From: Streptomyces flaveus
GTDB taxonomy: Bacteria; Actinomycetota; Actinomycetes; Streptomycetales; Streptomycetaceae
Length of the DNA stretch: 64,000 nt
Assembly (NCBI RefSeq): GCF_014647675.1
Contig: NZ_BMPQ01000006.1
Coordinates: 269,120-333,119, forward strand
Direction of reading: 5' to 3'
Position 1 is the first letter of the stretch. Each line of letters opens with the position of its first letter. A model generated the notes under the pieces. That model worked only from the letters and a program-made list of their open reading frames with translations. It ran no database searches and was not told where the DNA came from. Shown here piece after piece: positions 42,374-50,682 of this stretch. Position numbers and translations under genes: made by a program.

Positions 42374-43720
42374 TCAGGCGCGCAGGGCTTCGACAGCCTG
42401 CGCAAGGGCTTGCGGCACATCCGGTACAAGCGTGTGCGCCCCGTCTCGTACGACGTGACGGCCGCCCACGATCGTGTGCCGTACGTCCGCCGCTGACGCG
42501 GCGAATACGGCCGTCTCGGCGCCGAGCCTGGGCAATGGCCCCGCTGTTCTGACCGAGTCGAGCGCGATCGTCGTGAGGTCCGCGAGCGCGCCGGTCTCGA
42601 TGGTGCCCGCGTCGTCCCAGCCGAGGGCCGCGTGGCCGTCGGCGGAGGCCGCGCGCAGGAGGGCAGCCGCCGTCCAGTGGCCGCGTGTACGGGTGCGCAG
42701 GCGCTCGTCCAGCTCCATCGCGCGCGCCTCTTCGAGCAGGTCGATGACGGCGTGGCTGTCGGAGCCGAGGGAGAGCGGCGAGCCGGCTTTCTGCAGGGCG
42801 GCGGCGGGTCCGATGCCGTCTGCCAGGTCGCGTTCGGTGGTGGGGCACATGCACGTGCCGGTCGTGGAGTCGCCGAGCAGTGCGATGTCCTCGTCGGTGA
42901 GGTGGGTGTTGTGGACGCCCGTCGTACGCGGGCCGAGCACACCGTGGTCGGCGAGGAGCCGGGTGGGTGTGCAGCCGTGCGCGGCCCGGCAGGCGTCGTT
43001 CTCCGCCGTCTGCTCGGACAGGTGCACATGGAGCGGGGCCCGCCGCTCCTCGGCCCAGCGCGCCACCGTGGCCAACTGCCGCGCGGGCACGGCCCGTACG
43101 GAGTGGATGGCCGCACCGATCCGCAGGTGATCCCGGTCCTTGAGAACTGAACAGCGTTCCGCCCAGGCATCCGCGCTCCCGTCGGAGAAGCGGAGCTGGT
43201 GGGTGTCGGGGGGCTGTCCGAAGCCGGAAGAGAGGTAAGCGGTGTCGAGGAGGGTGATACGGATACCGGCTTCGGCGGCGGCGTCGATGAGCGCCTCGCC
43301 CATCGCGTTGGGGTCGGCGTAAGGGGCGCCGCCGGGGGCGTGGTGGACGTAGTGGAACTCGCCCACGGCGGTGATGCCGGCGAGCGCCATCTCGGCGTAC
43401 ACCGCGCGGGCGAGGGCGTGGTAGGTATCCGGGGTCAGCCGGTCGGCCGTGGCGTACATGACCTCGCGCCAGGTCCAGAAAGTGCCGGAGCCGACCTGGA
43501 CTGTGCCGCGCAGGGCTCGGTGGAAGGCATGCGAGTGGGCGTTCGCGAGGCCGGGGAGGGTGAGTCCGCGGAGGATCTCGGTGCCGGGCGGCGGGGAGCC
43601 GAGCCCCGTGCGGACGGCCGTGATCCGCCCATCCACGACCTCGACGGCCACGCCCGGCTCGACGAACGAGCCGAGCCAGGCGTGCTCCAGCCAGTACGTC
43701 TGCGTGTGGGGGTGGGTCAC
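42374..43720 (-). CDS. hutF: Formimidoylglutamate deiminase
   Basis: Converts N-formimino-L-glutamate to N-formyl-L-glutamate and ammonia. It is 448 residues long with amidohydrolase motifs NAHSHAFHRALRG, GEFHYVHH, LHVHLSEQ and SLGSDSHAVID. It starts at GTG 43718-43720, overlapping the M20 gene stop by four bases. Its presence indicates the two-step HutF/HutG-type route rather than direct formimino transfer. Confidence 0.95.
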   Translation of the reverse strand: MTHPHTQTYWLEHAWLGSFVEPGVAVEVVDGRITAVRTGLGSPPPGTEILRGLTLPGLANAHSHAFHRALRGTVQVGSGTFWTWREVMYATADRLTPDTYHALARAVYAEMALAGITAVGEFHYVHHAPGGAPYADPNAMGEALIDAAAEAGIRITLLDTAYLSSGFGQPPDTHQLRFSDGSADAWAERCSVLKDRDHLRIGAAIHSVRAVPARQLATVARWAEERRAPLHVHLSEQTAENDACRAAHGCTPTRLLADHGVLGPRTTGVHNTHLTDEDIALLGDSTTGTCMCPTTERDLADGIGPAAALQKAGSPLSLGSDSHAVIDLLEEARAMELDERLRTRTRGHWTAAALLRAASADGHAALGWDDAGTIETGALADLTTIALDSVRTAGPLPRLGAETAVFAASAADVRHTIVGGRHVVRDGAHTLVPDVPQALAQAVEALRA

Positions 43721-44919
43721 CTGCGGGCCAGCCCTTCCAGTACGTCGGCCAGTGCGAGTACCCCGGCCACGCAGTCGTCCTCGGCCGCGTACTCGGCCGG
43801 GGAGTGCGAGACGCCGGTGGGGTTGCGCACGAACAGCATGGCGGTGGGGATGGTCCCGGAGAGGATTCCGGCGTCGTGTCCGGCGCCCGTGCCGAGGACG
43901 GGGACCTTGAGGTCCGTGTCGGTTCCCAGGATGCGGGCGAGTTCGTCGCGCAGGGCGTGGTCGAACTCGACGACGGGGGTGAACGACTCACGGACGACGT
44001 CGAGTTCGATGCCGTGGGCGTCGGCGTACTCGCGGGCCGCCCGCTCGATGCCGGTGACGACGGTGTCGAGGGTCACCTGGTCGGCGGCGCGGGAGTCGAG
44101 CCAGCCGCGGACGAGGGAGGGGATGGCGTTCACGCCGTTCGGCTCGACGGAGATCTTGCCGAAGGTGGCGACGGCACCGGCGAGTTGGGCCTCCCGCCGG
44201 GCCGCGAGCACGGTCTCCGCGTACGACAGCATGGGGTCGCGGCGGTCCACGAGCCGAGTGGTCCCCGCGTGATTGGCCTCACCCCGGAAGTCGAACCGCC
44301 ACCGCCCGTGCGGCCAGATGGCGCTGGCGATACCGACACGGTCGCCGGACAGGTCGAGGACACGTCCCTGCTCGACATGCAGCTCGACGAACGCGCCGAT
44401 ACGCGCCAGGCGCTCCGGGTCCGCCCCGATGGCGTCCGGGTCGAACCCGGCGGCCTCCATCGCCTCCGGCAGGCTGACACCGTCGGCATCCCTGAGCCGA
44501 TGCGCCTGCTCGACGGTGAGCTCTCCGGCCGCGAGCCGCGACCCGACACAGGCCAGCCCGAAGCGGGCACCTTCCTCGTCACCGAAGTTCACGATGGCCA
44601 GGGGCTTGCTGAACTGCACGTTCCTGCTCCGCAGTTCATCCAGCGCGGCGAAGGAGGACACGACGCCGAGAGGACCGTCGAAGGCACCGCCATCGGGCAC
44701 CGAGTCGAGGTGGGACCCGGTGACGACAGCGTCCCCGGCAGCGGGATCCCCAAGCCAGGCCCACTGATTCCCGTTCCGGTCCACCTCGTACGCCAGCCCC
44801 CGCGCCCGGGCCTGCTCTTCGAACCAGGTCCGACACTCGGCATCGGCCTCGGTCCAGGCGAACCGTCGGTAGCCACCGGAGTCGGGGTTGCGGCCGATGG
44901 GCTTGAGGTCGCGCCACAT
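43717..44919 (-). CDS. M20-family amidohydrolase (allantoate/N-carbamoyl type) in hut operon
   Basis: A binuclear metallo-amidase of about 400 residues. Ligand motifs are VTGSHLDSVPDGGAFDGPLG, FGDEEGARFG, ELHVEQG and GEANHAGTT; the lid domain and HDAGIL are present. The family acts on allantoate, N-carbamoyl amino acids or similar. Placed between hutU and hutF, it may hydrolyse N-formylglutamate in place of HutG. The ATG at 44917-44919 begins the conserved MWRDLKPIG; upstream the frame stays open to GTG 45184-45186, which overlaps the hutU stop, giving an 89-residue low-complexity extension over a dispersed repeat. Which start is used is unresolved. Confidence 0.85.
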   Translation of the reverse strand: MWRDLKPIGRNPDSGGYRRFAWTEADAECRTWFEEQARARGLAYEVDRNGNQWAWLGDPAAGDAVVTGSHLDSVPDGGAFDGPLGVVSSFAALDELRSRNVQFSKPLAIVNFGDEEGARFGLACVGSRLAAGELTVEQAHRLRDADGVSLPEAMEAAGFDPDAIGADPERLARIGAFVELHVEQGRVLDLSGDRVGIASAIWPHGRWRFDFRGEANHAGTTRLVDRRDPMLSYAETVLAARREAQLAGAVATFGKISVEPNGVNAIPSLVRGWLDSRAADQVTLDTVVTGIERAAREYADAHGIELDVVRESFTPVVEFDHALRDELARILGTDTDLKVPVLGTGAGHDAGILSGTIPTAMLFVRNPTGVSHSPAEYAAEDDCVAGVLALADVLEGLARR

Positions 44920-45000
44920 CTCGTGGAACGAGGGAGAGGTTGCCTTCTTGCCGGCAAGGCCTGAACTTGGCTGACCCTTCGAGCCCAGTCCAGGCAAATT

Positions 45001-45101
45001 CAGCCCGTCGTGGGGGTCCCCCCGCTCGAGCGAAGCCGAGAGTGGGGGAGTTTGAGGACGAGGCCGTTCAGGCCGACCGGGGGTCTGGGGGCGGAGCCCC
45101 C
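45001..45101 (-). repeat. Dispersed Streptomyces repeat, copy 4 (long form, reversed)
   Basis: Reverse complement of copy 2 at 24047: GTGGGGGTCCCCCCGCTCGA to GGGGGCGGAGCCCCCA. It lies between hutU and the conserved start of the M20 gene, inside an open frame continuous with that gene. Confidence 0.85.
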
Positions 45102-45182
45102 AGCGGGGCCCAGGGGCAGCGCCCCCAGTTTCGGGAAGGGGCGGGGTGGGGGAAGAATCCCGTCCCCCACCGGACGGCGCGC

Positions 45183-46841
45183 TCACTCGCCCTCCCGCAT
45201 AGGCACCCGCACGCCCCGCTCGTCCGCCACCGACGCCGCGATGTCGTACCCGGCGTCCACATGCCGGATGACACCCATCCCCGGGTCATTCGTCAGCACC
45301 CGGCGGATCTTCTCGCCGGCCAGCGCCGTGCCGTCGGCCACGGACACCTGCCCCGCGTGGATGGACCGCCCCATCCCCACCCCGCCCCCGTGGTGAAGGG
45401 AGACCCAGGACGCCCCCGACGCGATGTTCACCATGGCGTTCAGCAGCGGCCAGTCGGCGATCGCGTCGGATCCGTCGAGCATGGCTTCGGTCTCGCGGTA
45501 CGGGGAGGCCACGGAGCCGCTGTCGAGGTGGTCTCGCCCGATCACCAGCGGCGCCGCCAACTCCCCGCTCGCGACCATGTCGTTGAAGCGCTCGCCCGCC
45601 CGGTCCCGTTCGCCGTAGCCGAGCCAGCAGATACGCGCCGGAAGCCCCTGGAAGTGCACCCGCTCACCGGCCATCTTGATCCAGCGGTGGAGGGATTCGT
45701 TCTCGGGGAAGAGGTCGAGGATCGCCTTGTCCGTCTTGGCGATGTCCGAGGCCTCACCGGACAGCGCGGCCCACCGGAAGGGACCCTTGCCCTCGCAGAA
45801 CAGCGGCCGGATGTAGGCGGGCACGAAGCCGGGAAAGGCGAACGCCCGCTCGTAACCGGCGAGTTGGGCCTCGCCACGGATGGAGTTGCCGTAGTCGAAG
45901 ACCTCGGCACCGGCATCCATGAAGCCGACCATGGCCTCCACATGCCGAGCCATGGACTCCCGCGCACGCGTGGTGAACCCTGCCGGATCCTTCGCCGCGT
46001 AGGAGGCCATGTCGTCGAAGTCCACGCCGAGCGGCAGGTAGGCCAGCGGATCGTGGGCCGAGGTCTGGTCGGTCACGATGTCGACGGGGGCGCCCTCGGC
46101 GAGCATGCGCGGCAGCAGTTCGGCGGCGTTGCCGAGCAGCCCGATCGACAGGGGGCGGCGGGCGTCGCGCGCCTCCACAGCCAGCTGGAGAGCGTGCTCC
46201 AGGGAGTCGGCCCGTACGTCCAGGTACCGGTGCTCGATGCGGCGCTCGATCGCACGCGGGTCACAGTCGATGCAGATCGCGACGCCGTCATTCATCGTCA
46301 CGGCGAGCGGCTGGGCGCCGCCCATGCCACCGAGCCCGGCGGTGAGCGTGATCGTCCCGGCGAGCGAACCCCCGAACCGCTTCGCGGCCACCGCGGCGAA
46401 CGTCTCGTACGTGCCCTGCAGGATGCCCTGCGTACCGATGTAGATCCACGAACCGGCCGTCATCTGGCCGTACATGGTGAGTCCGAGCTGCTCCAGGCGC
46501 CGGAACTCCTCCCAGTTCGCCCAGTCGCCCACCAGGTTCGAGTTGGCGATGAGCACGCGCGGCGCCCACTCATGAGTCTGCATGACACCGACGGGGCGGC
46601 CGGACTGGACGAGCATCGTCTCGTCCTGCTTGAGGGTGCGCAGCGTACGGACCATGGCGTCGAAGGAGCGCCAGTCGCGGGCGGCCTTGCCGGTGCCGCC
46701 GTAGACGACGAGCTTGTCGGGGTGCTCGGCGACCTCGGGGTCGAGGTTGTTCTGCAGCATCCGCAGGGCGGCTTCCTGCTGCCATCCCAGGGCGCTCAGT
46801 TCCGTACCGCGGGGCGCTCGTACCGGGCGGGGTCCTGACAT
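45183..46841 (-). CDS. hutU: Urocanate hydratase
   Basis: NAD-dependent hydration of urocanate to imidazolonepropionate. 552 residues, the usual length. Family segments include VYGGTGKAARDW, LANSNLVGDWANW-like VLIANSNLVGDWANWEEF, ITLTAGLGGMGGAQPLAV, and ICWLGYGERDRAGE with the NAD-region cysteine. The ATG at 46839-46841 follows AGGAGGCAGCCC; a longer frame to 46916 runs into the leader repeats. It is the first gene of the operon, with a promoter and six 13-bp repeats upstream. Confidence 0.96.
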   Translation of the reverse strand: MSGPRPVRAPRGTELSALGWQQEAALRMLQNNLDPEVAEHPDKLVVYGGTGKAARDWRSFDAMVRTLRTLKQDETMLVQSGRPVGVMQTHEWAPRVLIANSNLVGDWANWEEFRRLEQLGLTMYGQMTAGSWIYIGTQGILQGTYETFAAVAAKRFGGSLAGTITLTAGLGGMGGAQPLAVTMNDGVAICIDCDPRAIERRIEHRYLDVRADSLEHALQLAVEARDARRPLSIGLLGNAAELLPRMLAEGAPVDIVTDQTSAHDPLAYLPLGVDFDDMASYAAKDPAGFTTRARESMARHVEAMVGFMDAGAEVFDYGNSIRGEAQLAGYERAFAFPGFVPAYIRPLFCEGKGPFRWAALSGEASDIAKTDKAILDLFPENESLHRWIKMAGERVHFQGLPARICWLGYGERDRAGERFNDMVASGELAAPLVIGRDHLDSGSVASPYRETEAMLDGSDAIADWPLLNAMVNIASGASWVSLHHGGGVGMGRSIHAGQVSVADGTALAGEKIRRVLTNDPGMGVIRHVDAGYDIAASVADERGVRVPMREGE

Positions 46842-46877
46842 GGGCTGCCTCCTGGCGGGCTGGTGGTGCTCCGGCGT

Positions 46878-46958
46878 TGCAGTCGGTCTCTGCAATCGGT
46901 CTCTGCGATCCGTCACCGCGACCGGTCATCGCAGTCGCTCATTGCAGTCGCTCATTGC
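46878..46958. repeat. Six 13-bp tandem repeats in the hutU leader
   Basis: Units at 46878, 46891, 46904, 46917, 46930 and 46943 read TGCAGTCGGTCTC, TGCAATCGGTCTC, TGCGATCCGTCAC, CGCGACCGGTCAT, CGCAGTCGCTCAT and TGCAGTCGCTCAT, then a partial TGC. They lie between the hutU promoter and its start codon. The 13-bp period is not a multiple of three, so this is not a coding repeat. Confidence 0.9.
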
Positions 46959-46970
46959 GGATGTATTCAC

Positions 46971-46999
46971 ATCCTGACTTCCTGAATAGAACTAGTCAA
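46971..46999 (-). promoter_or_regulatory. hutU promoter
   Basis: On the minus strand TTGACT (46994-46999) and CAGGAT (46971-46976) are separated by 17 bp, close to the housekeeping consensus. An inverted TATTCA/TGAATA pair (46964-46969, 46983-46988) overlaps the spacer and could be an operator. Confidence 0.75.
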
Positions 47000-47048
47000 T
47001 ACGCACCCTGCTTCGGCGCCGACACAGGACGGGTGTTTGGCTGGACGC

Positions 47049-48431
47049 ATGGCGGCATACACCGGGGACACGGACACATCGGGCGAGACGCCGGAAGCGG
47101 CGTCGGACGGGGGCGCGCGGCGGGACGAGGCCGTCCGCGCGGCTGTGGAACAGGGGCTCGTGGACCCCGACACCCCCATCATCGGACTCCTCGACATCAC
47201 GGGCATCCGCAGCTCGGCGGCGGCACTCCGCACGGCCTTCGAGGCGGTGGTCGCGCCGGGCACGCCGGTGCTGCACGCGTTCGCGGTGAAGGCGACCCCG
47301 CTCGTGCCGGTACTGCGGCTGCTGCACGAGGAGGGCATCGGCGCGGAGGTGGCGAGCGCCGGCGAACTGGCTCTCGCTCGCGCGGCCGGGGTACCACCGT
47401 CCCGTACGGTCCTCGACTCCCCGGCCAAGACCCCGGCGGAGCTGCGGGAGGCAATGGCGCTCGGCATCGCGGTCAACGCGGACAACCCGCAGGAGTTGGC
47501 CCGCATCGACGGCCTGGTCCAGTCGGCGACGACCCGGTCGCCCCTCGGGCTGCGGGTGAATCCGCAGGTCGGCGGAGGTTCGATCGAGGCGCTGTCCACG
47601 GCGACGGCGACCTCGAAGTTCGGGGTGGCACTGCGGGACGGGGGGGCGCGCGAGTGGGTCGTACGGGCATATCTGGACCGGCCGTGGCTGACCCGGCTGC
47701 ACGCGCACTCCGGTTCGCAGGGGATGCCGCTGGAGCTGATGGCCCGCGGGGTGGCCGAGACCTACGGGCTCGCCGAGGAGATCAACGAGCGCGCCGGGCG
47801 GCGGCAGATCGACACGCTCGACATCGGCGGCGGGCTGCCGGTGAACTACGCGTCGGACACCCAGAGCCCGACCTACGCGGAGTACGCACGACTGCTGGAT
47901 CGGACCGTGCCGGGGCTGTTCGACGGGCGGTACGGACTGGTCACGGAGTTCGGGCGGTCGCTGCTCGCCAAACACGGGGTGGTGCTGGCGCGCGTCGAGT
48001 ACGCGAAGACGGCCGGCGGGCGCGCGATCGCGGTGACGCACGCGGGCGTGCAGGTGGCGGCCCGCACGGTGTACGCGCCGGCGTCGTGGCCGCTGCGGGT
48101 GGGGGCGTACGACGCGAAGGGGCACCCCAAGAGCGGGCCCGCGGTCGTGCAGAACGTGGCGGGTCCCGCGTGCTTCGCGGGTGATCTGCTGGCCGAGGGG
48201 CGTGCGCTACCACTGCTCGAACAGGGCGACTACGCGGCGGCGTTGGACACGGGGGCGTACTACTTCGCGCACCACTACGCGTACAACTCGCTGCCGCGGC
48301 CGGGGATCTACGGGTTCGGGCCGGACGGGGAAGGCGGGGTGCGGTTCGCGACCGTACGGACGCCGCAGACGCTGGAGGAGATCGTGGCGGAGTCGGGCGG
48401 GCGTCATGCGGGGCGTCTGTCGGAGCTGTGA
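47049..48431 (+). CDS. PLP-dependent decarboxylase, DAP/ornithine type (fold III)
   Basis: A 460-residue alanine-racemase-fold enzyme. The PLP lysine is in HAFAVKATPLVPVL near 85; the phosphate-binding glycine motif is LDIGGGLPV; HAHSGSQGM and GPACFAGDLL (active-site cysteine region) follow, with DTGAYYFAHHYAYNS near the end. These fit diaminopimelate decarboxylase relatives, but it is divergent from hutU rather than in a lysine cluster, so the substrate may be another amino acid. Start ATG at 47049; a TTG at 47037 is possible. Confidence 0.85.
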   Translation: MAAYTGDTDTSGETPEAASDGGARRDEAVRAAVEQGLVDPDTPIIGLLDITGIRSSAAALRTAFEAVVAPGTPVLHAFAVKATPLVPVLRLLHEEGIGAEVASAGELALARAAGVPPSRTVLDSPAKTPAELREAMALGIAVNADNPQELARIDGLVQSATTRSPLGLRVNPQVGGGSIEALSTATATSKFGVALRDGGAREWVVRAYLDRPWLTRLHAHSGSQGMPLELMARGVAETYGLAEEINERAGRRQIDTLDIGGGLPVNYASDTQSPTYAEYARLLDRTVPGLFDGRYGLVTEFGRSLLAKHGVVLARVEYAKTAGGRAIAVTHAGVQVAARTVYAPASWPLRVGAYDAKGHPKSGPAVVQNVAGPACFAGDLLAEGRALPLLEQGDYAAALDTGAYYFAHHYAYNSLPRPGIYGFGPDGEGGVRFATVRTPQTLEEIVAESGGRHAGRLSEL

Positions 48432-48741
48432 CGGCCGGCACGGCGCTCGGGCGCACACGCACCCCGGCGCGCAGGAGTGCGCCGTGCTTCAACTCGGCGA
48501 TGTGCAGGCGTCGGATTGACGCGGTGGCACTGCCGACCGGCCCCGGCGCCCGGAGCCATCGGCCCACGTCAGGCCACCGATGACCACCGGGGCGCCAACA
48601 TGCCCCGGTAGATGGTCAGTTGACCCACCTTAGTCAGTCGGCGCATGTTCCGCTGGAAAATGCCAGAACTCTCACCTCTAGCGCACACGGTGCGTAGCTT
48701 CGTGGTCACTCAGCCGTACCCGAGGCGGGAGGGGAGCCCAG
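48432..48741. other. Intergenic region before the roadblock cluster
   Basis: About 310 bp. Several G/C-rich partial inverted repeats (for example GGCACGGCGC/GCGCCGTGC near 48436-48489) could terminate the decarboxylase transcript. The promoter of the roadblock genes should lie near 48620-48720, but no clear hexamer pair was assigned. No gene was seen. Confidence 0.4.
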
Positions 48742-49140
48742 GTGCCCGGAATCGACGAGTGTCTGCTGGAAGCCATGAGGCTGCCCGGTGCCCTGGGCGC
48801 CGCGGTGGTCGACTGGACCAGCGGCCTGGCACTGGGCACGGTCGGGGACGCCCCGGGCGGTGACCACGAGACGACCGCGGCGGAGGCGGCGGAGCTGGCG
48901 CGGCTCGCGGCGGAGCACCGGGCGTTCGCGCCGGAGGCGGGACCTGACCAGTCAGGCCAGGATCCGCCCGTCGAGGACCTGATCATCAGCAACGTCGACA
49001 CGTACCACGTCCTGCGGTTCGTGGCGACGAGCTTCGACAGCAGCGTCTTCCTGCACCTGTGGCTCGCCCGCTCCGACGGCAACCTCGCGCTGGCTCGCAT
49101 TCGGCTCGGCGAGATGGCCGGACGGCTGGTGCTGGGATGA
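48742..49140 (+). CDS. Roadblock/LC7 domain protein
   Basis: A 132-residue Roadblock-fold protein: AAVVDWTSGLALGTVG at the first hairpin, then DTYHVLRFV and FLHLWLARSDGNLALARIRL. Such proteins dimerise and often regulate small GTPases of the MglA/Cvn type. It starts at GTG 48742 with GGGAGGGGAGCC upstream. The ATGA overlap with the next gene shows coupling. Confidence 0.85.
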   Translation: MPGIDECLLEAMRLPGALGAAVVDWTSGLALGTVGDAPGGDHETTAAEAAELARLAAEHRAFAPEAGPDQSGQDPPVEDLIISNVDTYHVLRFVATSFDSSVFLHLWLARSDGNLALARIRLGEMAGRLVLG

Positions 49141-50003
49141 CCGTGGTCAGCACGCCCGCACCCCGTCTGCCCCTACGGCGCCGCTCGGTCGGCCCCGGTG
49201 TCTCCCCGATGCTGCGCCGGCTCGCCGCGGAGCGCGCCACCGGCGTACTGCTGCGCGAGCGCGGCTCGCTCCATCTCGCCGACGGCCAGGTCACGTACGC
49301 CGAGAGCCCTGAGAGCCCGGGCCTCGACGTGCTGCTCGCCACCGGCGGCGTACTGGACACCGAGGTCTGGCGGGAGGCGGTCGCGCGGGCGGGGACGGAT
49401 GGGCGGGTCGGGCGGTTCCTGGTCGACAGCGGCCGGGTCACCGAGGGTGCGCTGGAGCTGTGCCATGCGGCGGCGCTGTTCGACGCGGCGTACTTCGTTC
49501 TCGGGCCCTCCGGCGCCCCGGCGCGCTTTCGGTACGGGGCCGCGCACTGGCTCGGGCCAGTGCGTCCCGTGCCGGTGGCCGCGCTGGAGCGCGAGACCCT
49601 GCGCCGCCGCGAGCTGCTGCACCGCATCTGGCCCGACCCGGCGACGGACACCGCCCCGCTGGTACGGGCCGACCGGGCCGCCGAGCCGCCTGTCCCGGCC
49701 CGCCAGCAGGCGGTACTCGACCAGGTGAACGGGGTCCGCACGGCCGCGGACATCTCGTTCGCCCTGGGCCGCCCCGCGTTCCACACCCTGGTCGAGCTGC
49801 GCAGGCTGGCCACGGCGGGCATCGTGACGACGGCTTCCCAGCCACCCCGGCCATCCCGGCCTTCCCGACCACCCCAGGTGGACCCGGCACCCGAGCAGCC
49901 GCCTCCCGCCCTCGAGCCCGCGTCAGCCCTGCTCACCCAGCCCTCGGCCGACCCCGACGTCGCTCTGCTGCGCCGTGTGAGAGACGCCCTGGAGGCCCTG
50001 TGA
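49137..50003 (+). CDS. PATAN/DUF4388-like protein with winged-helix-like C-terminus
   Basis: A 288-residue protein. Residues 20-150 (LAAERATGVLLRERGSLHLADGQVTYAE to GRFLVDSGRVTEGAL) follow the pattern of DUF4388/PATAN domains used in bacterial signalling. A later helical part (AVLDQVNGVRTAADISFALGR, FHTLVELRRLATAGIV) is like a winged helix. A Pro-rich linker and a short acidic end follow. The ATG at 49137 overlaps the upstream stop, and its own stop overlaps the next GTG. Confidence 0.7.
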   Translation: MTVVSTPAPRLPLRRRSVGPGVSPMLRRLAAERATGVLLRERGSLHLADGQVTYAESPESPGLDVLLATGGVLDTEVWREAVARAGTDGRVGRFLVDSGRVTEGALELCHAAALFDAAYFVLGPSGAPARFRYGAAHWLGPVRPVPVAALERETLRRRELLHRIWPDPATDTAPLVRADRAAEPPVPARQQAVLDQVNGVRTAADISFALGRPAFHTLVELRRLATAGIVTTASQPPRPSRPSRPPQVDPAPEQPPPALEPASALLTQPSADPDVALLRRVRDALEAL

Positions 50004-50668
50004 TCCGCGCGCTGCGACAGCGTGCCGAGAGGAGACTGCTCATGGCGGCGGAGGCCGAAGTCCTCGACGAACTCCACCGGTTACGGGCCCGTGTGCCCCA
50101 GCTGACCGGCGCGCTCGCGGCCAGCGTCGACGGCCTGGTCATCGCCCGGGACACGCCCGGCGTGGAACCGGAGGGCCTGGCCGCACTGACCGCCGCCGCG
50201 CTGGGCGTCGCCGTACGGCTGACGGACGCCACCGGGCAGGGCGACCTCCGCGAACTGCTCGTACGCGGCACGAACGGCTACGTGGCGACGTACTCGGCCG
50301 GCTCCTCGGCCGTACTGACGCTGCTGGCGCAGGACCGGATCAACGTCGGACGCCTGCACCTGGAGGGGCGCCGCGCCGGAACCCGCATCGGCGAGCTGGT
50401 CGACGCCGCGACGGCCCGGACGACACCACCTCCGCGTACCGCTGGAGCCACCGCCGTGGGCAAAGCCCAGTCCCGGGCCACCTCCACGACCACGAACACG
50501 ACCGCTGACAAGTCCGCGCTTCCGACGCGCCCCGCAAAGCCCACGCGAGCCAGGACCGCACGGACCACACAGGCCGCAAGGACGGCACAGACCGCACAGA
50601 CCGCACAGACCAACGGGCGGACCACCAACCGAACGACCACCAACACCCCTACCACCAACGAGAGTTGA
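50000..50668 (+). CDS. Roadblock/LC7 domain protein with Thr/Arg-rich tail
   Basis: A 222-residue protein. Residues 15-135 form a second Roadblock domain (LTGALAASVDGLVIARDT, VEPEGLAALTAAALGVAVRL, GYVATYSAGSSAVLTLLAQD). The C-terminal 80 residues are a Thr/Ala/Arg/Gln-rich low-complexity tail. It starts at GTG 50000 in a GTGA overlap; an internal ATG at 50042 with GGAG upstream is possible. It is 14 bp from the next roadblock gene. Confidence 0.75.
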   Translation: MIRALRQRAERRLLMAAEAEVLDELHRLRARVPQLTGALAASVDGLVIARDTPGVEPEGLAALTAAALGVAVRLTDATGQGDLRELLVRGTNGYVATYSAGSSAVLTLLAQDRINVGRLHLEGRRAGTRIGELVDAATARTTPPPRTAGATAVGKAQSRATSTTTNTTADKSALPTRPAKPTRARTARTTQAARTAQTAQTAQTNGRTTNRTTTNTPTTNES

Positions 50669-50682
50669 GAGGACGCAACACC

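Noticed and set aside
48436..48489. A clear terminator after the decarboxylase gene
   Set aside because: Inverted words are present, but the arms are far apart and imperfect, so it was not listed as a feature.
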